A stretch of 64,000 nt of DNA. Origin: CAVWCQ01 sp963753545. GTDB lineage: Bacteria; Chloroflexota; Anaerolineae; Aggregatilineales; Aggregatilineaceae. Each line of letters begins with the position of its first letter. Position 1 is the stretch's first letter. Shown here piece after piece: positions 1-10,390 of this stretch. The DNA lies in contig CAVWCQ010000008.1 in NCBI GenBank assembly GCA_963753545.1, forward strand, positions 4,121,123 through 4,185,122. The letters are read 5' to 3'. A model generated the notes under the pieces. The model did no database searches. It was given only the letters and a program-made list of their open reading frames with translations, and had not been told where the DNA came from. Position numbers and translations under genes: made by a program.

Positions 1-1
1 A

Positions 2-175
2 TGGGTCTTCAGCTACCCTGGCATGGGACGGCTGTTGATCAACACGGCGATCAAAAACCGGGATGTCTTCATGATTCAGGCTATCGTCATGGTGACAGTT
101 AGCGTGATCCTGATTGCCAACTTCATCGCGGATCTGCTCTATTCGGCGCTCAACCCGCGCATCCGTTTGCAGTGA
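2..175 (+). CDS. Peptide/nickel ABC transporter permease (DppB-type), C-terminal end only
   Basis: The window opens inside this gene; only the last 57 codons are visible, ending in TGA at 173-175. The reading frame shows the FSYPGMGRLL segment typical of the end of the BPD_transp_1 domain in DppB/OppB permeases. It is followed by NRDVFMIQAIV and a last hydrophobic helix (about ILIANFIADLLYSALNPRIR), the usual C-terminus of inner-membrane permeases for peptides or nickel. The rest of the transporter must lie to the left. Family assignment is by recognised motif and is fairly safe; the substrate cannot be told. Confidence 0.8.
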   Translation, partial: WVFSYPGMGRLLINTAIKNRDVFMIQAIVMVTVSVILIANFIADLLYSALNPRIRLQ

Positions 176-327
176 GTGAGTTTGCGCCCGGATAGTGGGG
201 AAAGGATGTGTTATTCGATGAAAGGGAGCAGGTGTGGGAATTTGGCAGTGTTTGATGTATGGTAGGCGCGTTGGCAACATGATAAACAAACATACTGGGT
301 AAGTCGTCGTATGGTATAAGAAATTTG

Positions 328-2855
328 ATGATGAACATAAAACCTGAAATCATGAGTCCGGCGGGCTATTGGCCCCAACTCCACGCCGCCATTGAAGCTG
401 GGGCTGATGCCGTTTATTTCGGCCTCAACCAATTTTCTGCCCGTGCTAAAGTTGGCTTTGCGCTGGCTGAACTACCGGAGGTTATGCGCACGCTGCATAC
501 ACGTGGGGTCAGGGGATATGTAACCTTTAACACGCTGGTTTTTGACCACGAACTGCGCGAGGCGGTCAAAACTCTTGAGCAGATCGCAGCGGCTGGTGCT
601 GATTCCATCATCGTGCAGGATGTTGGTATCGCCCAATTGGCTCACCAGCTCTTGCCCGATGTGGCGATTTTCGGTAGTACGCAGATGAGCATCACCAGCG
701 CCGAAGGGATCGCGCTCGCGCAGCGGTTCGGGGTCAGCCGGGTGCTGCTTGCCCGTGAACTTTCGTTAAAAGAGATTCGCGCCATCCGTGCCCAGACGGA
801 TTGTGAACTGGAGATCTTTGTCCATGGGGCGCTGTGCGTGTCTTATTCTGGCCAATGTTTTTCCTCCGAAGCCTGGGGCGGGCGCAGCGCAAACCGGGGA
901 AAGTGTGCGCAGGCGTGCCGCTTGCCCTATGACCTGCTGGTTGATGATGTGTTCACGCCATTAGGTGAAACGCGATATCTGCTTTCGCCGGGTGATCTGT
1001 ATGCCCTGCATCATATCCCAGAAATTGTCGACATCGGGATTTCGTCGCTCAAGATTGAGGGACGGTACAAAGATGAAGCTTATGTCGCGTTGACTACCAA
1101 CGCCTATCGGCGGGCTGTTGATGCTGCCTGGGAGAAACGCCCCTATTTGCTGACCCGCCAGGATGAGATCGAACTTGAGCAGGTTTATTCCAGGGGCAGG
1201 GGGCCTTTTTTCCTGTCAGGGACCAACCATCAAGCAGTCGTTTCTGGACGGTCGCCGCGCCACCGAGGGGTGTTATGCGGCAGGGTAACGCAGGTCTACA
1301 AGGATCGGGTGCGCATCACTCCGACTGATATTGAAGATGTAGCCCCACTTAAAGCGGGTGATGGCCTTGTCTTTGACGCTGCTGATTGGCGCAGCCCGGA
1401 AATGAAAGAGGAAGGCGGACATCTGTATGCCGTTGAGCGGGTCAGTGATCAGCTTGAACTCCGCTTTGGTAACCACGATATCAACTTTGACCGCATCCGC
1501 CGGGGAGACTGGGTCTGGCGCACGCATGATGTGAACACGGACAAGGCAGCCAAGCCGTTTACTCAGGCCAATGTCCCGCTTTATAAGCAGCCGCTTCAGG
1601 TGCTGGTTTCCGCTGCCGTGGGACAGCCGCTGGAAATAACATGGCAATTGATCGAAAGACCTGACCTACAGGTCACGGTTCAATCGGACGAGGCGCTTGC
1701 CCCAGCCAACAATCGGGGGGTGACGATTGAATCTCTGCGTGAACAGCTTGGCCGGTTAGGGAACACAGCCTACCGGCTCGAAACGGTGCGGGCTGAACTT
1801 GTTGGCGAGCCATTTGTTCCCAGTTCACTGTTAAATCGTCTGCGACAGGCAGCGGTTCAACAACTTATCGACCTGCAGGCGAAGCCGCCAACCCATATCA
1901 TTCATGATCCAGTCCACACGCTGGAAAGTGCGCTGTCGGAGGTCATGTACCAGCCCAATGGGACATCGGGTGATGTTCAATTACACTCTGTTGGTTCGCA
2001 CCCCGTCACAACTCGAAGCTGCACTGGATTTAAGCCCGGCCAGCATCACGCTGGACTATCTCGATCTGTACGGTTTGCGTCCCGCTGTTGAACAGATCAA
2101 GGCCGCTGGGATCACACCACGTGTTGCCAGCCCGCATGTGCTTAAGCCTCAGGAAGGGCAGATTGTGAATTTTCTGCTGCGCCTGGACTGCCAGCTTGTG
2201 GTTCGTTCGAGCGGTTTGTTGGAAGCGCTTCAGGGCCGCCACCAACACCCGCTGATCGGTGATTTTAGTTTGAACGCTGCCAATCAGATCACGGCTGATA
2301 CTTACTTCAAACTGGGTATCGACCGGATCGCACCGACGCACGACCTAAACGCAGATCAGATTTGCCGGTTGGCGCAGGGCGTCGGCGGTGCGCGTCTTGA
2401 GGTGATCGCGTTCCATCACCTGCCCATTTTCCATACGGAGCATTGTGTTTTTTGCCGCTTCCTATCACAGGGCACAAGCAAATTGGACTGCGGCCAGCCG
2501 TGCGAAAAGCACCGCGTTGCCTTGCGTGATATGCAGGGGCGCGTCCACCCGGTGATGGCTGATGTCGGCTGCCGCAATACGGTTTTCGGGGCAGAAGCAC
2601 AAGTGGCCAGCCGGTATCTTGATCAGATGATGGACAGCGGCATCGTGCATTACCGGCTGGAGTTTGTACACGAAACGCCGCCTGATAGTGCGGCAGGTGG
2701 TAGCTGCTTTCCAGGACTATTTTACTGGCCATGTCAACGCTGCCCAATTGGATCGGACGCTGCAAAAGACGGTGCCGCAGGGAACCACCGAGGGATCGTT
2801 GTTTGTCCCTGCGGATGACCTGGAATTGCCCAGTATGGGGGCGCTTCCCCTTTAA
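328..2855 (+). CDS. U32 family peptidase / RNA hydroxylation-type protein (two frameshifts)
   Basis: This is a U32 protein of about 840 residues, the length of the long RlhA/YegQ-like members. Known members modify RNA (hydroxylation of tRNA or 23S rRNA) although the family is named collagenase. The N-terminal part starts PEIMSPAGYWPQLHAAIEAGA. Around residues 165-200 it carries the U32 signature with the cysteine cluster (ELEIFVHGALCVSYSGQC, then RGKCAQACRLPYDL). A second cysteine cluster (HCVFCRFL ... CGQPCEKHR) lies in the C-terminal half. The frame moves by +1 near 1965 and again near 2685, and homology continues on both sides, so an assembly error is likelier than decay. Start: ATG at 328 or 331 with a weak ribosome site. 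A terminator follows. Confidence 0.85.
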
Positions 2856-2891
2856 ACTGTCAGTAAGAAATTGATAGGACTCCGAAATGCA

Positions 2892-2930
2892 GAGGAGCGG
2901 GGTAGCTAACACCTCGCTCCTCGATTTTTA
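2892..2930 (+). terminator. Rho-independent terminator after the U32 gene
   Basis: An 11-bp stem with one mismatch (GAGGAGCGGGG / CCTCGCTCCTC) and a 9-nt loop is followed by GATTTTTA. It lies between the convergent U32 and GH31 genes and is oriented for the U32 transcript. Confidence 0.75.
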
Positions 2931-2944
2931 TGCTTGATGAGCAG

Positions 2945-4984
2945 TTATTCAGGATTGTATGGGTTCAGGCACGCCCACTCGGCCCCGCGTGCCGTATTCA
3001 CCCATAGCGGCAAGCTGAAGTACGTATACTTTTCGCGTCGCCAGCCCGGTCCCTGGCTTATTTCTCCAGTAAGCAGGTGCCGCCACTCCCCTTTCGGAAG
3101 ATAATATGTGACCTCACAGTCGGAGCTAAAAATGGGAGCAACCAGTAACGCCGATCCCAACATATACTGTGTGTCTAAATAGCGGCAGGTTGGATCATCA
3201 GGAAACTCAAGGATCATGGCTCGCATCAACGGCCAACCATGATCATGCGCCTCGCGCGCCGCATTGAGCAAGTAGGGCATAAGGTGCGTTTTTAAGCGAT
3301 TAAAGAAGCGCAGCACACCGACGGCTTCATCATCAAACAACCAGGGCATACGCACGCTGTCACTGCCGTGCAGACGGCTGTGTGACGACAACAGTCCAAA
3401 CGCCACCCATCGTTTGTAGAGATCGGGGGTTGCTGTGCCGATAAAACCGCTAATATCGTGACTCCAATAGCCAAACGCACCTAAACCGAGCGATAGCCCC
3501 CCACGCAGGGTTTCAGCCATTGAGGGATAGGTTGAGCTGTTGTCGCCGCCCCAGTGGAGCGGATACTTTTGACTGCCTGTAGTTGCCGATCGTGCAAAAA
3601 GGACTGCTTCGCCCTCGCCTTTTTCCCGGCTCAACAGGTCAAACACGGTCTGAGTATAAAGATAGGTGTAGTAATTATGCATCCGTTCCGGGTCAGATCC
3701 ATCATAGTAGCGAACCGGGAGCGGGATTTTCTCTCCGAAGTCGGTCTTAAACGCATCTACACCCATATCAACGAGTGTTTTCAGCTTGCTCGCATACCAT
3801 GCACAAGCGTCCGGATTCGTGAAATCAACAAAGGCCAGTCCGGGCTGCCAGGCATCAACCTGGTAGACATCGCCCTCAGGCGTATGTAACAGGTAGCCAT
3901 GCGCTTTGCCCTCATCGAACAAAGGCGAAGCTTCTGCAATGTAAGGGTTAATCCAGACACAAATCTTGATCCCCTTAGCTTTGATCCGGCTCAACATGCC
4001 TTCCGGATCAGGGAAAAAACGCCTGTCCCATAAAAAGCTGCACCAGGTTAATTCCTTCATCCAGAAGCAGTCGAAATGAAACACGCTGATTGGAATTCCC
4101 AGCGTTTCCATGCGTTCGATGTTCGCCAGGATATCCTGCTCGTTATAGTTCGTCGTAAATGATGTTGAAAGCCACAGCCCAAACGACCACGCTGGTACTG
4201 CCGCTGGGCGACCGCTGAGTGCGGTGTATTGCTCCAGCACGGCTTTCATGGTTGGACCGCCAAAAATATAATAATCCAGACTGTGGTCCTCGACACTGAA
4301 CTGCACGCGCTGGACGTGATGTGAAGCGATCTCAAAAGACACCCGTCCCGGATGGTTCACAAGCACGCCATATCCCTGGCTGGTCATGTAAAATGGCACA
4401 TTTTTATAGGCATACTCGGAATCAGTGCCGCCGTCGTCATTCCATGAATCAATCGACTGGCCATTTTTCACAAACGGCCCAAAATGTTCACCCAGGCCAT
4501 AGACCGTTTCCCCAACTCGGAGCGATAACTGCTCACGTAAGTAGGTTTTGCCGTTCTGGGTGAACAGCCCGATTGCGCGCGCGCCGCTTTCCGTCAGCAT
4601 TTCTCCTTCACGCTGAAAAGCAAAATGCCAGTCTCCTTCGGTGGGTACGACAACGGAGAGGCCGCCTGCGTTTAGCCAGGCTTGTTGTTCGTCACGTCCT
4701 GCCGATGCTGCCGGATTGGTCAGTGCATAGTCAAGATCAAAGGCGGGCTGCGGTTCTCGTCTGCCCTTAAAATGGGTGAGTTGAACCCGGATGACATCAG
4801 GCATGGGAGACGAGAAACGGGCGGTGATGAGTGTACCTTCAAGATAGTCACCGCGATGACGAATGGTATGGCTATAGCCGCTGACGACCAGAGCGTCTGG
4901 CTCGACCTGTACATCGGTTACGGTAGCCGGGTAGGCTGCTTCTGTTCCGGGCAGTATATTCCAGTGACCCCAATTAAATTTCAT
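2945..4984 (-). CDS. yicI: Alpha-xylosidase, glycoside hydrolase family 31
   Basis: A retaining GH31 enzyme that should release alpha-linked xylose from xyloglucan-type oligosaccharides such as isoprimeverose in the cytoplasm; no signal peptide is visible. The catalytic nucleophile lies in AFKTDFGEK (Asp about 415) and the acid/base in HWGGDNSS (Asp about 481), nearly the same numbering as E. coli YicI (416 and 482). Other family landmarks are VYGLGEHFGPF, WSFGLWLSTSF and the FHFDCFWM strand. At 679 aa it is roughly 90 residues shorter than YicI; the missing part is at the C-terminus, in the last beta-sandwich domain. It is the last gene of the LacI/ABC operon, which suggests that the imported sugar is an alpha-xyloside. 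ATG start 40 bp after the upstream permease gene. Confidence 0.9.
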   Translation of the reverse strand: MKFNWGHWNILPGTEAAYPATVTDVQVEPDALVVSGYSHTIRHRGDYLEGTLITARFSSPMPDVIRVQLTHFKGRREPQPAFDLDYALTNPAASAGRDEQQAWLNAGGLSVVVPTEGDWHFAFQREGEMLTESGARAIGLFTQNGKTYLREQLSLRVGETVYGLGEHFGPFVKNGQSIDSWNDDGGTDSEYAYKNVPFYMTSQGYGVLVNHPGRVSFEIASHHVQRVQFSVEDHSLDYYIFGGPTMKAVLEQYTALSGRPAAVPAWSFGLWLSTSFTTNYNEQDILANIERMETLGIPISVFHFDCFWMKELTWCSFLWDRRFFPDPEGMLSRIKAKGIKICVWINPYIAEASPLFDEGKAHGYLLHTPEGDVYQVDAWQPGLAFVDFTNPDACAWYASKLKTLVDMGVDAFKTDFGEKIPLPVRYYDGSDPERMHNYYTYLYTQTVFDLLSREKGEGEAVLFARSATTGSQKYPLHWGGDNSSTYPSMAETLRGGLSLGLGAFGYWSHDISGFIGTATPDLYKRWVAFGLLSSHSRLHGSDSVRMPWLFDDEAVGVLRFFNRLKTHLMPYLLNAAREAHDHGWPLMRAMILEFPDDPTCRYLDTQYMLGSALLVAPIFSSDCEVTYYLPKGEWRHLLTGEISQGPGWRREKYTYFSLPLWVNTARGAEWACLNPYNPE

Positions 4985-5023
4985 ACTTTTACCTCTTTAT
5001 GGTTGAGACGCCGATCCATGACC

Positions 5024-5890
5024 TTACTTGATGCTGCCTGCCACAATTCCCTTAGCCAGAGTGCGCTGGAATAGCACGAAGAAAATGATACAGGGCAGGA
5101 TGCCGAGCAGGGAGGCAGTACTTTGAAAAGTAGCAGCAGCGCCGCGCTGTCCCTGGAACATGGCAACAGCCAGAGGAACCGTCTGTTTCGCATTCGAAAT
5201 CAGGAAAATCAAAGGCAGGAAAAACTCATTCCAGGTCCATATGAAGAAAAAGACGAACAAGACCGAGAGAGAAGGCCAATTGATGGGCACAATAATTCGA
5301 AATAGAAGTTGTATTTTATTGCATCCATCAATCGCTGCCGCATCCAACAGTTCGGAGGGGAAAACGCTGAACACGGAAGATAACAGGTAGGTGCCAAAAG
5401 CGCTGTGCAGCACAGCGAAAACGATAATCACCGATAAGCGGGAGTTATAGAGTCCCACTTCTTTGAACATATAATAAAGCGGGTAGGCAAGTACTTCCTG
5501 AGGAAGTGTGATTGCCAGCATAAAAAACACGAGGAAAAAAGTTTTGCCTTTGATTTTCCCAATTCCCAGGGCAAATGCATTGAGAAGAGATAACGTTACC
5601 CCTGCTACAGCCGTCGTTAGACTGATGAGAAAGCTGTTCTTCAGTTTGACCGTGTAATCCAGGCGTTCCCATACGGCCCGAACATTATCCAGTGACATAC
5701 GGCTCGGCAAACTGAGCGGGCCATTACGCGTATACTCGTCCTCAGTCTTGAATGAGTTGAGCGTGATCATGAACAATGGGAAGAGGACAATCAGTAGCAG
5801 CACAATAAGTGAAATCAGAGAAAAGTATTTTACGGCGAGAGTGCTTCTTGGCGTTTTAGGTCGTGTGAGTACCAGGGATTGTTCAGCCAT
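5024..5890 (-). CDS. Carbohydrate ABC transporter permease, MalG/LacG type
   Basis: Inner-membrane permease of the CUT1 class, second of the pair in this operon. Start is taken at the ATG at 5890 (MAEQSLVLTR), preceded by GGGAG about 10 nt upstream. This sits immediately behind the stop of the first permease, so the two are translationally coupled. Six hydrophobic segments are visible, and the cytoplasmic EAA-type loop reads LLDAAAIDGCNKIQLLFRII, which docks with the ATPase. No ATPase gene is in the operon, as is common for CUT1 systems that share an MsmX/UgpC-like ATPase. The frame is intact, 288 aa. Confidence 0.88.
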   Translation of the reverse strand: MAEQSLVLTRPKTPRSTLAVKYFSLISLIVLLLIVLFPLFMITLNSFKTEDEYTRNGPLSLPSRMSLDNVRAVWERLDYTVKLKNSFLISLTTAVAGVTLSLLNAFALGIGKIKGKTFFLVFFMLAITLPQEVLAYPLYYMFKEVGLYNSRLSVIIVFAVLHSAFGTYLLSSVFSVFPSELLDAAAIDGCNKIQLLFRIIVPINWPSLSVLFVFFFIWTWNEFFLPLIFLISNAKQTVPLAVAMFQGQRGAAATFQSTASLLGILPCIIFFVLFQRTLAKGIVAGSIK

Positions 5891-5891
5891 C

Positions 5892-6792
5892 TTATTCACT
5901 CTCCCATCGCGTTTGCCGAGTCTGAAGGAAAATAAATCCAATGGTGAGCAGAACTATTATGCCAGTTAGCAAGGTGGCAATGGTCGCGCCATAGCCTACA
6001 TTGGAAAGTTCAAAGAAATTTTTATACGAAAAATACGAGGCGACAATGGTTGCTTTATTTGGCCCCCCTTTGGTCATGGCATAAACAGGGGCAAAGACTT
6101 TCATCGCGTGAATAGCCGTTGTCAGAACCACGACGTAAATTTCTGGACGGATGAGTGGTACGGTAATACGGCTCACCTTTTGCATCCATGATGCACCGTC
6201 AATCGATGCCGCTTCATAAAGCTGCGGATCAACGCGCTGCAAAGCTGCCATAAAAATGACGAGTGGATAGCCCAGTTGGAACCAGACCATCATCACCATG
6301 ATCGATTTCAGCGCGAAATCTCGATCTCCTAGCCAGTTCTGCGTATATTGATCGAGACCGATTGAAGTGAGCAGGAAATTTAGGATTCCCCAGCGCGGCT
6401 GGTAAATCCACCGCCAGACGATAGCCGCTACGACCAGGGGCATAATCTGTGGCAGGTAAAACCCAGCCCGAAAAATGCTGGCTGTGCGCGCCCCAAAGTG
6501 GTGGGTGATATTGTCATAGAGAAACACTGCGAGCAGCAGCCCCAGGAGTCGTTGGGATTATGGTCATGGCAATGACTAACTGCACGTTGTTTTGAAACGA
6601 GGTCCAAAAGGTTTTGTCGTCGAACGCTCTCTGGTAGTTATGCAAACCAACCCAGATGGGTGTGCCTACGCCTTTCCATTTTGTGAAACTGATGGCAATG
6701 TTGGCGGCAAAGGGGACGATCACGATCAGAAGAAAGGCAAGAACGCCGGGTATCAGAAAAATCGCATAACCTCTAGACCTTTTGTATGACAT
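5892..6792 (-). CDS. Carbohydrate ABC transporter permease, MalF/UgpA type (one frameshift)
   Basis: First permease of the CUT1 pair, about 300 aa once one +1 shift near 6548 is corrected. The N-terminal piece (MSYKRSRGYAIFLIPGVLAF, first membrane helix, then FTKWKGVGTPIWVGLHNYQR) is typical of UgpA-like proteins. The C-terminal piece holds the remaining helices and the EAA loop LYEAASIDGASWMQKVSRIT. An ATG start follows GGAGA. It is separated from the binding-protein gene by a hairpin that could lower permease expression. The break lies between helices with no lost sequence, so the gene is probably functional. Confidence 0.85.
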
Positions 6793-6803
6793 ACCATCTC
6801 CTT

Positions 6804-6838
6804 ATAAAAGGCAGTGCTCGTTTAAACGAGCACTGCCC
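6804..6838 (-). terminator. Intercistronic hairpin/attenuator after the sugar-binding protein gene
   Basis: A perfect 11-bp inverted repeat (GGCAGTGCTCG / CGAGCACTGCC, loop TTTAAA) is followed on the minus strand by TTTTATAAGG. It sits between the binding-protein stop and the first permease start. Such elements commonly let the binding protein be made in excess over the membrane subunits. Confidence 0.65.
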
Positions 6839-6859
6839 AGAGACTCATGTTGTGGCGTG

Positions 6860-8162
6860 CTATTCCATTGATGATTTGTAATCGTCGTAAGCTTCACCCA
6901 GTGAATCCAGGAATTCATCGGGAGACATGCTGTCATCGATTAACCCCTGGAGGCCGGAACCGAGCACATCCATAAAACCGGGCACGGGCCAGTCTGGGTA
7001 GAATGCGAGGCCATCATTCTCAACGATAGAGGCAAAGGCCGAATTCAGTTCAAGAATCTTGGGGTTCTGTGATCTGGGAAAGATCGGCATTGATCGGGAT
7101 ACCGCCTGCATTAGCCATAGCTGTTTGCGCTTCAGGCTGGAGCGTCAGATCAATGAAATCATAGGCCAGGTCTTTGTTATTGGCATTTTCAGGGACAGCC
7201 CACAGATTGCCACCAGATCCCGTATTGAACTGCTTGCCAGGCATGATGAAGATGCCCCACTCAAAGTCTGTGATTTGGCTCATAAATCCGCCAAAGATCC
7301 AACTGCCTGTCAGGTTCATAGGCGTCTCGCCCTGTACAAACGCTGCGTTCGCATCATCGTAAATGACGCCGGTGGAATCGTCACCGTAGTAGCCTTTTTG
7401 CACCTGCTCCGCGAATTTTTCGGCCCCAAAGGTGAAGGCTTCATTATGGAAATCAACATCGCCTGTCAGAAACTGGAAATTGGAAATCAGGTCACGGTCA
7501 GCCTTGTAGAGTACCAGTTCATAGAAATTGTGAGTTGCGGGCCAAATGTCGCCTGCACCAAGCGTAAAGGGAACGATCCCCGCCTCCACGAACTTGTCAG
7601 CAGCCGCTTCAAGTTCTTCAAAGGTCGTGGGCACTGCAATACCATTCTGCTCGAACATATCCTTGTTGTAATAGACCATGATGAACTCGCCGTAGGTGGT
7701 TACACCATACAGGTTGCCCGAGCCCATAATGCCATTCTCATCATAGCGGCAAGTGGTTTGAATGCTGGGACTCAGGATATCGAGCCACCCACGATCTGCC
7801 GCAACCTGGCTCAGATCGGTCAGCAGTCCGGTGCTGGCATATAACCCCGCAGTTGCGTTGCCTTTGTTGATCTCCATCACATCCGGCACTTCATCGGAAT
7901 TCAGAACCATCATGCCGGTTTCTTGGATTTGTTCAAAGGACTTTTCTTCAAACTCCACCTTGACATCGGGGTGCATTTCCTGAAACTGCTCGACGGCGTG
8001 CTGCCACGATATGCCCATCGCAGAGTCAGCAGGTTCGTAGTACCACAACTTAAAGACGCGCTCCTGGGCATGGGCGCGAGGCTGGGCTGTTGTTCCACCG
8101 AAGGCGACCAGTAGCGAGATTGCCAGAACTACAGATGCCAGTTTAAAGATTTTTGAGTGCAT
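6860..8162 (-). CDS. Extracellular sugar-binding protein of the ABC transporter (one frameshift)
   Basis: Solute-binding protein of family 1 (SBP_bac_1), about 433 aa, secreted or tethered outside the membrane. It starts MHSKIFKLASVVLAISLLVA with a hydrophobic signal peptide ending near AHAQ. The mature start FKLWYYEPADSAMGISW and the segments VMEINKGNATAGLYASTGLL and YGEFIMVYYNKDMFEQNG are usual for CUT1 sugar binders. The C-terminal 80 residues (from PKILELNSAFASI) are in the next frame after a +1 shift near 7065. It is the second gene of the operon, 80 bp after the LacI regulator. The ligand is not known; the GH31 gene suggests an alpha-xylosyl oligosaccharide. Confidence 0.85.
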
Positions 8163-8242
8163 TTCAATCCTCCTTGAAAAGAACCGAAAAAGGATACGAT
8201 AGGTCGTTAGTTCTGGTGCTCACCTCCTTAAAGAACTTTTCG

Positions 8243-9273
8243 TTATTCGCCAGAATTTCGGCGACAAGGGCCGGAACTACTCCTAACAATGAGACGACAG
8301 GGCAACAACACCTGCGGAATTGTCGATGGTTGTCCTTCCAACTGCTGGATTAACAGCTCTACTCCCAACCGTCCCATTTCAGCATTTTTGGGTTCTACGG
8401 TTGTTACTGGTGGTGTCATCAGTTCAGCCACGCTGGCTGAAGAACCAATCACAACCAGCGAAAAATCATCTGGAATACGCCAACCTTGATCAGTAATTGC
8501 CTGAACAACACCCGGCACAGCACGATCATTGATGGTGATAAGGGCAGTCAGGTCAGGGTCCTTGGCGATCAGGTTTTTAAAGGCCTCGCATCCCGCGGCG
8601 GGCGTGGTCTGACAATGTTCCGTTACCCAGGGAAGGCCCGCTGTTTGCATCACATGCTCATAACTCAATTGGGTACGGATGGCTGGCCCGTAGCCTGCAT
8701 CGACAACCGAGTGGGATTGGTTTAAAAAACCGATATGAGAATGTCCCAATTGGGTGAGATAGCTGATCGTATCTTGTGCGGCTAACTCAAAATTCAGAAT
8801 CGACATAACGGATGTTAGCCGTATCCTCATTTCTTCCAATCAGGCTGAACGGAAGTCCTATTTCACGCCACAGTTTGATGCGTTCATCCTGCAGGTATAC
8901 TTCCATCGCTACAACGCCATCAACGAAGCCTTGTTGCGCTAAGCTCGCGCAGTTCCTCGATGTTGTGAATGACAGACATCCACAGCACCATTTCATAGCC
9001 ATGCTCTCTAGCTGTATTTGCAGCGCTGGCGATAAACTCGATTTCAGTTAGCCCGACCCCGCGTTCGGGTACAGGAAAATGCAGGGCTATGATCCGGCTG
9101 CGTTTGCTGGCAAGGCCCCGTGCTAGAGGATTCCGCTTGTAACCAAGTTCTTCCATAGCAGCAAAAATGCGCTGACGTGTTTCCTCTGAAATTGGACGAG
9201 TGCCATTAATCGCATAAGAAACAGTGCTTACAGCAACTCCGGCCCGCTTTGCAACGTCAATAATTGTTGGCAT
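8243..9273 (-). CDS. LacI-family transcriptional regulator (two frameshifts)
   Basis: First gene of the xyloside operon and its likely repressor. The N-terminal helix-turn-helix is canonical: MPTIIDVAKRAGVAVSTVSY, with the hinge helix region at NPLARGLASKRSR. The periplasmic-binding-like effector domain continues across two +1 shifts near 8935 and 8810, with GFVDGVVAMEV, LPFSLIGRNED and SHIGFLNQ visible, and ends with the dimer-core segment MTPPVTTVEPKNAEMGRLGVELL. Total is about 340 aa, normal for the family. Two tandem operator-like sequences lie upstream at 9316-9340, which points to autoregulation and control of the whole operon. The inducer is unknown. Confidence 0.85.
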
Positions 9274-9315
9274 AACGAATTCCTACACCACGAGCAATTT
9301 AGAAAAAACAAGGTC

Positions 9316-9340
9316 GTCGAAACGCTTAGTCGAAACGCTT
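9316..9340. promoter_or_regulatory. Tandem LacI-type operator half-palindromes upstream of the lacI-like gene
   Basis: The 12-mer GTCGAAACGCTT occurs twice, starting 13 bp apart (9316 and 9329). Each contains the pseudo-palindrome GAAACGCTTC/A typical of LacI/GalR operators with a central CG. It is about 45 bp upstream of the regulator start, in the promoter region. The role is inferred. Confidence 0.5.
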
Positions 9341-9427
9341 CAACTACATAATGCCATAAATTGCTTTCCCTTGTCAACTTCGCGTGCAAATGTGGGCCCG
9401 TTCTTTTTTGTGCGAAATTCAATCATG

Positions 9428-9468
9428 AAAAAGACCTCTGTTCGACTGTCTACTCAGAGGTCTTTTTT
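9428..9468. terminator. Bidirectional terminator
   Basis: A 13-bp inverted repeat (AAAAAGACCTCTG ... CAGAGGTCTTTTT) with a 14-nt loop has A and T runs on the two sides, so it can act on both strands. It ends transcription from the liv operon side on the minus strand. Confidence 0.7.
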
Positions 9469-9503
9469 GCGCCTGTTCAGTCATTCCCAAAATTCGGAAT
9501 GGC

Positions 9504-9681
9504 TCATGTTTCTTTCGCGTCTGGAAGTGATTGATCGGCGCTGAGCGTTGGGGTGAGGGTTGCATCCACAGTGGGAACAAGTGCGAAATCTATTGTGGGA
9601 GTCTCAGTCGAGAAAAAAGGCGTCTCCGCCGCCAGCGGTGGGACATCCTGAATGGTGAGGTTGTCGATCCAGGTCAGGCAG
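9504..9681 (-). pseudogene. Possible remnant of a secreted Thr/Pro-rich protein
   Basis: Directly after livF an open stretch encodes WIDNLTIQDV followed by a Thr/Pro-rich tail (ETPFFSTETPTI ... TVDATLTPTLSADQ) ending before the terminator. The composition resembles C-terminal linkers of secreted proteins from this organism. No start codon or domain can be assigned, so this is either the 3' remnant of a lost gene or chance. Confidence 0.25.
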
Positions 9682-10386
9682 TTACCCGCCCAGGTAAGCC
9701 TTTTGCACCTCGTCACTTTCTATGAGTTCCTGGCTGGAACCCGAAAGAACGATCCGGCCCGTTTCGAGCACATAGGCGCGGTTTGCTAATTTGAGGGCCA
9801 TGTTCGCGTTCTGTTCGACCAACAGGATCGTGGTTCCCTGGTGGTTGATATCGCGCAGAATGGCGAAGATTTGCTGGACCAGGATCGGAGCAAGCCCCAT
9901 CGAAGGCTCGTCCAATAACATCAGGTTCCCGCCTGTGACCAGGGCGCGGCCCACTGCCAGCATTTGCTGCTCACCGCCTGATAGAGTATCTCCCAGTTGA
10001 AGCTTGCGCTCGGCTAAGCGGGGGAACAAGTCATAGACCCGTTTGATGCTGCGCTCCAGTTCCCCCCGTCTATGTTGGAATCCCGCCAGCCGCAGGTTTT
10101 CGTATACAGTGAGATTACCAAAAATGCGTCTTCCCTCTGGAACCAACGCCAGTCCCCGTTTGACCACTTCATGGGCCGGAAGGCTGGCAATACTGCGACC
10201 AGAGTAGGAAATCTCTCCACTGTCGGGCGATTGCAGCCCCGCAATCGTATTGAGGATAGTCGATTTGCCTGCCCCATTCGCGCCGATCAAGGTGACAATC
10301 TCGCCCTGTTCCACCTGGAACGAAACGCCGTGAACCGCTTTGATACTGCCGTAGGAAACATGCAGGTCCTGAACATTGAGCAGCAT
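9682..10386 (-). CDS. livF: Branched-chain amino-acid ABC transporter ATPase LivF
   Basis: Cytoplasmic ATPase energising the HAAT-type transporter, 234 aa. Start is the ATG at 10386 (MLLNVQDLHVSYG), preceded by GGGAGG; the longer open frame has no matching ribosome site. Walker A is GANGAGKST, the signature is LSGGEQQMLAVGRAL and Walker B is LMLLDEPSMGLAP, followed by the switch His region (LVEQNA in place of His-containing H-loops, the usual LivF pattern). It is the last gene of livKHMGF, five bases after livG. Confidence 0.93.
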   Translation of the reverse strand: MLLNVQDLHVSYGSIKAVHGVSFQVEQGEIVTLIGANGAGKSTILNTIAGLQSPDSGEISYSGRSIASLPAHEVVKRGLALVPEGRRIFGNLTVYENLRLAGFQHRRGELERSIKRVYDLFPRLAERKLQLGDTLSGGEQQMLAVGRALVTGGNLMLLDEPSMGLAPILVQQIFAILRDINHQGTTILLVEQNANMALKLANRAYVLETGRIVLSGSSQELIESDEVQKAYLGG

Positions 10387-10390
10387 GCGG

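Noticed and set aside
7059..7844. A 261-codon plus-strand frame opposite the sugar-binding protein gene
   Set aside because: Shadow of the real gene on the minus strand; no motifs of its own.
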